The notes beneath the pieces were generated by a model, which was not told the DNA's origin, did not search any database, and worked only from the letters and a program-made list of their open reading frames with translations. A program made the translations under genes and the position numbers. A stretch of 64,000 nt of DNA. It comes from Bradyrhizobium nanningense (lineage in GTDB: Bacteria > Pseudomonadota > Alphaproteobacteria > Rhizobiales > Xanthobacteraceae). The stretch is from the NCBI RefSeq assembly GCF_004114535.1, contig NZ_LBJC01000033.1:124001-188000 (forward strand), given 5' to 3'. Positions 59,063 to 64,000 of the stretch are shown in pieces. Every line of letters starts with the position of its first letter. Within the stretch, counting starts at the first letter, position 1.

Positions 59063-59407
59063 ATGACCGATCAAAGTAAAACCGTAACGCGTGTCGATCT
59101 GTGCGAAGCCGTCTACCAGAAGGTGGGCCTGTCGCGCACGGAATCGTCCGCCTTCGTGGAACTCGTGCTGAAGGAGATCACCGACTGCCTGGAGAAGGGC
59201 GAGACGGTGAAGCTGTCCTCGTTCGGGTCCTTCATGGTGCGCAAGAAGGGTCAGCGCATCGGCCGTAACCCGAAGACCGGCACTGAGGTGCCGATCTCGC
59301 CGCGCCGCGTCATGGTGTTCAAGCCGTCGGCGATCCTGAAGCAGCGGATCAACGGCCAGCACCGCGCCAACGGCGACGCCACCAGCAAGGCTGCACAAGA
59401 GGCGTAA
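59063..59407 (+). CDS. ihfA: Integration host factor subunit alpha
   Basis: IhfA with IhfB bends DNA at promoters, origins and recombination sites. The 114-residue protein has the DNABII fold: [40 protein letters not shown] and the C-terminal [17 protein letters not shown] 59063 follows GGGGCAGGG. It is followed by a MerR gene, a conserved alphaproteobacterial neighbour. Confidence 0.95.
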   Translation: MTDQSKTVTRVDLCEAVYQKVGLSRTESSAFVELVLKEITDCLEKGETVKLSSFGSFMVRKKGQRIGRNPKTGTEVPISPRRVMVFKPSAILKQRINGQHRANGDATSKAAQEA

Positions 59408-59431
59408 CGCCTTCCGCAAAGGATTTGGCAT

Positions 59432-60013
59432 TTGGACAAGGCGCCGGATGCGTTCCGAACCATCAGCGAAGTAGCGCAGGAGCTCGACATCCCGCAGCAC
59501 GTGCTGCGGTTCTGGGAGACCCGCTTCTCGCAGATCAAGCCGATGAAGCGCAGCGGCGGCCGCCGCTATTACCGCCCCGACGACGTCGATCTGCTCAAGG
59601 GTATCCGCCGCCTGCTTTACGGCGAGGGCTACACCATCCGCGGGGTCCAGCGGATCCTGAAAGAGCACGGCGTCAAATCGGTGCAGGGCCTCGCCGACAG
59701 CGCCGCCGCGGTCTCGTTCGGCGCCATCGAGGATGCCATCGGCGCAAGCCTGATGGAGCCCGAGGACGAGGAGGCGCCGATCAAGGGCGTCACCGACACC
59801 GACGATGACGACTACCAGGGCGACGAGGCGGAAGGCATCGACTTCCGCTTCACGGAGGTCGACGACGAGGACATCCTCACCACCTTCCGCAAAGGCGGCA
59901 CCCCCGCCGCGCCCGCCGGCCCCAGCGCGCTCGATCGGGAGCGCTTGGGGCGGGCGCTCGCCGACCTCGTTGCAGCTAAGGAGATGCTGGATCAGGCGCT
60001 GAAGGACGGCTAG
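59432..60013 (+). CDS. MerR-family regulator (ihfA-linked)
   Basis: The 193-residue protein starts with a TTG at 59432, preceded by aaagga. The MerR helix-turn-helix ([25 protein letters not shown]) and wing ([17 protein letters not shown]) are clear, followed by a very acidic middle part and a short helix. No metal-binding Cys is seen, so it is not a metal sensor. Target unknown. Confidence 0.92.
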   Translation: MDKAPDAFRTISEVAQELDIPQHVLRFWETRFSQIKPMKRSGGRRYYRPDDVDLLKGIRRLLYGEGYTIRGVQRILKEHGVKSVQGLADSAAAVSFGAIEDAIGASLMEPEDEEAPIKGVTDTDDDDYQGDEAEGIDFRFTEVDDEDILTTFRKGGTPAAPAGPSALDRERLGRALADLVAAKEMLDQALKDG

Positions 60014-60125
60014 GGCGGTCTTCGGCCGGCTTTGCGGGCGGTTCCGGGGACTTAGGGTAAGGGCACCAAAATGGTGCGTGCCTCGCCTTGCGCATCGCGC
60101 CGATCCTAGCTAATGGAACGACGTT

Positions 60126-60203
60126 CGGAGCGTGGCGCAGCCCGGTTAGCGCACTAGTCTGGGAGACTAGGGGTCGGAGGTTCAAATCCTCTCGCTCCGA
60201 CCA
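60126..60203 (+). tRNA. tRNA-Pro (anticodon GGG)
   Basis: The acceptor cggagcg pairs with cgctccg, the anticodon arm ctagt-ctgggag-actag gives anticodon GGG, and the T arm ggagg-ttcaaat-cctct is standard. The CCA end is encoded (60201-60203) and a T run follows at once. Proline codons CCC/CCU are served. Confidence 0.96.
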
Positions 60204-60419
60204 TTTTTTCCAAAACATCTGTCTGTGGGTTGATCGTCGTGTTGGGGGCTCCCACCCGCGGCGACGGCCAGCGCGTGGCCGTGGATGGTCGGCAACTAAA
60301 ATGCCGAAAACGACCCCATGCACAGTAGCCAAGCTGGTGGAGAGATGCTGTCTTTCCGAATCAATTTCACGAGCCGGGAGGGGGTACGATGTTCATCCTA
60401 CCGGACCGTGAAACAGCCA

Positions 60420-61056
60420 TCAGCGCTTGTTTGCGAAATCTCGGAGGCGAGCGTCAGGACCTCTCCCGCCTCTTCGTGAGGACTTTCTCTGCGTCGCGAG
60501 CAGTGCCAGAACAATAGGATCTAGATCGATCTTGTCCAATTCTGTCTGCCGCGCGCGCGACAGCTGGCGCTCTTCGTGACGTAGATTGGCCGCTGGGTTG
60601 GAATGTCGAATGGCGGCGAGTCGTAATTCGTGCACGTCAAGTTGATGAACAACGATTTCACGATAGGTGTGCGCAACTTCTAGAGCAATTTCTTTCTGTC
60701 CCAAGCGAGAGGGTCTTGAGGCGCCGCCTGCGGCGATACTGGGAGGAAGTGCAGCTTGGAAGACATGAATAATACTATGAATGATGTCGTTGCGTCTTCC
60801 GGCGAGCGCCTTCGTTTCCTCGACACGGCGTTTAATAAGAACGTGGAGCGGTGACTCTATCCCAAGCGCGGCTGCAGGAACGTCCAAGATCAACTGCCGC
60901 TGTTGAGCTCCAGTCTTGTGACTATTGCTCCACCACCTTCCGGTCGGCAGCTAGCAAACAAGTGAAAATGAGGTACCATAGCATTTCCACTTCGCTGAAC
61001 TCTGTCGCAATTCTTCCGACGATCGTATGGATGCGATCAAGCTGTGATTTAATCAT
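60420..61056 (-). pseudogene. Frameshifted hypothetical gene beside tRNA-Pro
   Basis: An ATG at 61056 opens MIKSQLDRIHTIVGRIATEF..., which stops at a TAG (60922-60924) after 44 codons. The +1 frame continues with SHKTGAQQRQLILDV..., LAGRRNDIIHS and on to 60420. The two parts together read like one family of hypothetical proteins (helix with LWYLIF, then HKTGAQQR and RRNDIIHS), so a one- or two-base change near 60925 probably broke the gene, or the base calls are wrong there. The stretch is less GC-rich than its neighbours, which fits acquired DNA next to a tRNA gene. Confidence 0.6.
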
Positions 61057-61090
61057 TTTGAACACGAGCCCCCTGTTAGTTCGCGATCCG

Positions 61091-61714
61091 TTACCTCAAA
61101 TACCCCACCACCAACCGCGTCGTCTCGTCCACCAGGGTCCGCACCGTCTTCTCCGACAGCATCTCCGCCCCGTTCAGCACCGTATTATGCGCCACCGCTT
61201 CGATCGCGCTGACGCAGATGAAGGTTGCGACATCGAGGTCGACCTTCCGCATCTCCTTGCGGCGGCTTTCGAGATAGGTGCGCACGAGGGTTTGGACCTC
61301 GCGGTTGAAGGCTTCGATGTCCTTGAGCTGGCCGGTGCGCGGGATCTGTTCGGCGAGCACGCGATGCAGCTTCGGGTTGATGCGGTGGGCTTCGATCGCG
61401 ACGGTGACGAGTCTTCGTACGGCCTTGTCGATCGGGAGGTCGGCGACTTCGGTCAGCGCGGTGCGGACGATGCCCATGATCTCCTCGTTGTGACGCTCGA
61501 TCACGGCGGCGACGAGGGCTTCCTTGCTCGGAAAGTACTGGTAGAGCGAACCGACGCTGACGCCGGCGATCTCCGCGATGCGGTTGGTGCTCGCTTTCTC
61601 GAAACCGTCGTGGACCAGAATGCGAGCAGTCGCCTCGATCAGCGCGTCGACGGTGGCGCGCGATCGCGCCTGCAGGGCATTTTTCCGGGGTCTTGTCGGC
61701 GGCGTGCGCGCCAT
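61091..61714 (-). CDS. TetR/AcrR-family regulator
   Basis: The 207-residue protein has a TetR DNA-binding domain (ALIEATARILVHDGFEKASTNRIAEIAGVSVGSLYQYFPSKEALVA, first 65 residues) and a helical ligand domain with a predicted pocket. The start is ATG 61714; the frame is open far upstream without support. It is divergent from the esterase gene (123 bases), which it probably controls. Confidence 0.92.
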   Translation of the reverse strand: MARTPPTRPRKNALQARSRATVDALIEATARILVHDGFEKASTNRIAEIAGVSVGSLYQYFPSKEALVAAVIERHNEEIMGIVRTALTEVADLPIDKAVRRLVTVAIEAHRINPKLHRVLAEQIPRTGQLKDIEAFNREVQTLVRTYLESRRKEMRKVDLDVATFICVSAIEAVAHNTVLNGAEMLSEKTVRTLVDETTRLVVGYLR

Positions 61715-61837
61715 GGCCTTGCGATCCGAATGCGAGTAGGAAAAGCGAGCGAATGCTCGCATTATATCGGCCCATGGCGGCCTTCTCGCAAGCCTCTTGG
61801 TCGCTATATGGACTCCCGGCCAGGCGGAGAACGGATC

Positions 61838-62803
61838 ATGAGCGTCGCAAGACTTGTGTCGGCCTTGCAGTTTTGTCCTGTCATCTGCGCACCGCGCAGT
61901 CGCGATCCCGCGCCGAGTTTGCAGAGCCGCTTGTTCAATGCCATGCTGCGGCAGCTCCCCTACAAGCAGCAGCTCGCGTCCGCCGAAGCCGTGCAGGCGC
62001 ATGTGCAGAAGCTCGCCTTGCAGCCGGCCTCGTTCGAGCCGACGGGGCTGGGCCGCGGCGTCGAGGCGACGCTGACCAAGATGGGCGGCTGGCCGGTCTA
62101 TTACACCGCGCCATCGTTGGGCCATGAAGGCTGCAACTTCGTCATGTTCCTGCATGGCGGCGGCTACATCAACGAGATCGTGCCGGCGCATTGGCGCTTC
62201 GTCGGCGAGATGACGCGCAAGGCCGGCGTCGTCTGCGTCGTGCCGATCTATCCGCTGGCGCCGCGCGCCACCGCTAAGGACGTGGTGCCGGCGACGGCGG
62301 AGCTGCTGCGGATGTTGCTGGAAGACGCGGGGCCCGCAAAGGTCACGCTGGTCGGCAACTCGGCCGGCGCGGGACTCGCGCTCGCCGCCTGCCAATGGCT
62401 GCGCGATCACGGGCATCGGCAGCCGAACCAGATGGTGCTGATCTCACCCGCCGCCGATGCCTCGGTCAGCCGTCCGGAGCAAATCGAGATCGCGAAGCAC
62501 GATCCGATCCAGGACATTCCGGGCATCGTCGAGGCCGGGCGGCTCTATGCCGGCGAGCTCGATGTCGGCCATCCCTTCGTCAGCCCGCTCAACGGCGCCT
62601 TCCGCGCGCTGGCGCCGATGACGATCTTCGCAGGGACGCGCGATCTGCTTTACCCCGACAGTATCGATCTGGCGGCGCGGGCGAGGGCGGTGGGCGTGCC
62701 GGTCGAGCTGCATCTGCTCCGTGACCAGCCGCACAATTATGCGCTGATGCCGACGCCGGAGGGGCGGCGCGCGCGGGCGATGATCTTGCGGGCGGTGGCG
62801 TGA
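61838..62803 (+). CDS. Alpha/beta hydrolase of the hormone-sensitive-lipase type
   Basis: The 321-residue protein has the oxyanion-hole motif HGGG (FLHGGGYIN) and the nucleophile Ser in GNSAGAG, variant of GDSAG, then a catalytic Asp region (GTRDLLYPDS) and a His near DQPHNY. It should hydrolyse short acyl esters or amides. ATG 61838 has GGAG upstream; an earlier ATG at 61808 is in frame. The divergent TetR gene suggests induction by its substrate or a related ligand. Confidence 0.92.
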   Translation: MSVARLVSALQFCPVICAPRSRDPAPSLQSRLFNAMLRQLPYKQQLASAEAVQAHVQKLALQPASFEPTGLGRGVEATLTKMGGWPVYYTAPSLGHEGCNFVMFLHGGGYINEIVPAHWRFVGEMTRKAGVVCVVPIYPLAPRATAKDVVPATAELLRMLLEDAGPAKVTLVGNSAGAGLALAACQWLRDHGHRQPNQMVLISPAADASVSRPEQIEIAKHDPIQDIPGIVEAGRLYAGELDVGHPFVSPLNGAFRALAPMTIFAGTRDLLYPDSIDLAARARAVGVPVELHLLRDQPHNYALMPTPEGRRARAMILRAVA

Positions 62804-62925
62804 AGGGAAGGTGTGATCGTTGTCACAGAGCGCAGCGACTCAACGAGAGCGGCGCTATCGAGCCCATACGGAGGGAAGGGAGCGCGCCTCCGGGGCGTTT
62901 CCTCGATGCTCGTAGTTCTACGGGT

Positions 62926-63165
62926 CTACGCGTGGCTTTTGATCTCGTAATGACCCGGGACGCATTTGAAGCGCTCGAGGCGCCAGTTGGCGTGATAGAT
63001 CGGATGCTCGCCCATCCATTTCGCTAATGGTGCCTGTGCGCCGACCGCGCACTGCATCATCGAAATCTCGGGCGTCATGTTGCTGTCGGTCACGATTTCC
63101 TCGACGCAACTGCCTGAGCTAGCTGCGCTAAGCCGGCAGAGCACGGCTACGACGGTCACGAACAT
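62926..63165 (-). CDS. Small secreted protein, unknown function
   Basis: The 79-residue product has a short signal peptide-like start (MFVTVVAVLCRLSAAS) and a mature part with a Cys near the front (CVEEIVT), another in SMMQCAVG and a C-terminal KCVPGHYEIKSHA. The segment LAKWMGEHPIYHANWRLERFKCVPG resembles short secreted proteins common in Bradyrhizobium, from memory. ATG 63165 has a GAGG site; a GTG at 63174 is the alternative. It is on the opposite strand to its neighbours. Confidence 0.7.
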   Translation of the reverse strand: MFVTVVAVLCRLSAASSGSCVEEIVTDSNMTPEISMMQCAVGAQAPLAKWMGEHPIYHANWRLERFKCVPGHYEIKSHA

Positions 63166-63756
63166 TCCTGTCACCTCATCGGTCGTTTTGGACCACGAAG
63201 AGGATGCAAGCGGAGTGCCAGAGCCTGTGACACGCAAACAACACGCTGGCCTGGTCGACTCGACCCAACGTCCGGAGTCCATTTGACGATTCGGATTGTA
63301 AAAAAATTGCCCCTAAACCGAAGCCGGACAAATACGGGAACCGGGCACTTATGCCCGACTGTGGCACCAGCGCCGCGCTAACGGTGTTTCACGGCGACGA
63401 CGGAGCAAGCGCCTCGTCCTTCGAGACGACCGCTCTCAGCGGTCTCGTCAGGATGAGGCTGACGGGCATCGGTGCTTGTTGAAACTAGCGCAACGGACTC
63501 CGCCCTCATCCTGAGGGCCCGCCAATGGCGGGCGTCTCGAAGGATACGCCGCGGGCGTGGCTGCCTCCCATGTGCGGACCACGCGAGTGACCGCACTGGA
63601 ACGATCAATAGTCCGCGCGCCGAAATAACTGACGCCGAAGATCGCTATCGCCGATCCGCTTTTACCTGCGCATGCAGCGCTGCTACATTTTGCGCGCGCC
63701 GGCGGGCGGCGCGGTGACGAAGAAACATACCGACAAGGGAGGGGCCGAAAGTCCCA
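63166..63756. other. Intergenic region before the dehydrogenase gene, with a palindromic repeat
   Basis: Holds the promoter of the small secreted protein, an A-rich patch at 63300, the family F palindrome and then the promoter and site of the dehydrogenase gene. No further gene is credible. Confidence 0.5.
63416..63546. repeat. Palindromic intergenic repeat, family F
   Basis: cgtccttcgagacg pairs loosely with cgtctcgaaggatacg, and ctcgtcaggatgagg pairs with cctcatcctgagg; two small hairpins (accgctctcagcggt, gcccgccaatggcgggc) lie inside each half. Confidence 0.88.
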
Positions 63757-64000
63757 TGAAGGATTTTGCAGGAAAGATCGCGGTCATCACCGGCGGCGGC
63801 ACGGGAATGGGGCGCGAGCTCGCGCGGCAATTGGTGGCCGAGGGCTGCAACGTCGCGATATGCGACGTCTCGGAGGCCGCGATGGCCGAGACCAAGCGGC
63901 TGTGCGAGACCGAAAAGCTTCCGCAAGGCCTGCGCGTCACGACGCATGTCGCCGACGTCGCGATCGAGGATCAGCTGAACCGTTTTCGCGACGAGCTCGC
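63757..64000 (+). CDS. Short-chain dehydrogenase/reductase, N-terminal part (runs off right edge)
   Basis: The 81 visible residues start MKDFAGKIAVITGGGTGMGRELAR, with the SDR dinucleotide motif TGGGTGMG and the later cofactor-specific VAICDVSE (Asp after the second strand, favouring NAD over NADP). AGGGAGGGG lies upstream of the ATG. The rest lies outside the window. Confidence 0.93.

Overview
The window is chromosomal DNA of a high-GC alphaproteobacterium, most likely Bradyrhizobium or a close relative. Reasons: the gene orders rpoZ-rsh-pdxJ-acpS-lepB-rnc-era-recO-parC, glyA-nrdR-ribD-ribE-ribH-nusB-thiL-hppA and bamE / bc1 chaperone-DUF177-plsX-fabH-ihfA-merR are alphaproteobacterial; HemB is the magnesium-type enzyme known from Bradyrhizobium; and the gaps carry several families of GC-rich palindromic repeats. 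Genus is an inference from the sequence alone.

Layout. 1-6060: a truncated lytic transglycosylase, dapA, mscL, smpB, a peroxiredoxin, and a minus-strand pair (NYN-domain protein, uracil-DNA glycosylase). 6393-17224: a housekeeping block for transcription, stringent response, vitamin B6, lipid carrier activation, secretion, RNA processing and DNA repair/topology. 17225-18268: a gene-poor stretch with a palindrome and a larger repeat-like segment. 18269-31659: an accessory segment with a three-GAF histidine kinase, a secreted cupin, a chromate module (ChrA plus a rhodanese-ChrB protein), DmeF-type metal efflux, a secreted metallo-beta-lactamase-fold hydrolase, two MFS transporters, a class III cyclase and MntH.

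32081-39884 holds the most unusual unit: a 20-codon leader ORF whose stop overlaps the start of a zinc-ribbon/class III cyclase/NTPase/TPR protein, followed by a cytochrome P450 without a recognisable I-helix acid-alcohol motif, a four-helix membrane protein with soluble domains on both sides, and a long DyP-type peroxidase. Three of the four junctions are four-base stop-start overlaps and the fourth gap is 19 bases, so the set looks like one transcript. A sensor/cyclase with two haem enzymes and a membrane partner is not a pathway I can name.

39905-60013 returns to core genes: Bpt, an RDD protein, hemB, a MarR-type regulator, glyA/nrdR/riboflavin/nusB/thiL, H+-pyrophosphatase, a Bug-type binding protein, bamE, a bc1 chaperone, DUF177, plsX/fabH, ihfA and a MerR regulator. 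60126-64000: tRNA-Pro(GGG), a frameshifted gene next to it, a divergent TetR regulator/esterase pair, a small secreted protein, another palindrome, and the start of a short-chain dehydrogenase that runs off the right edge.
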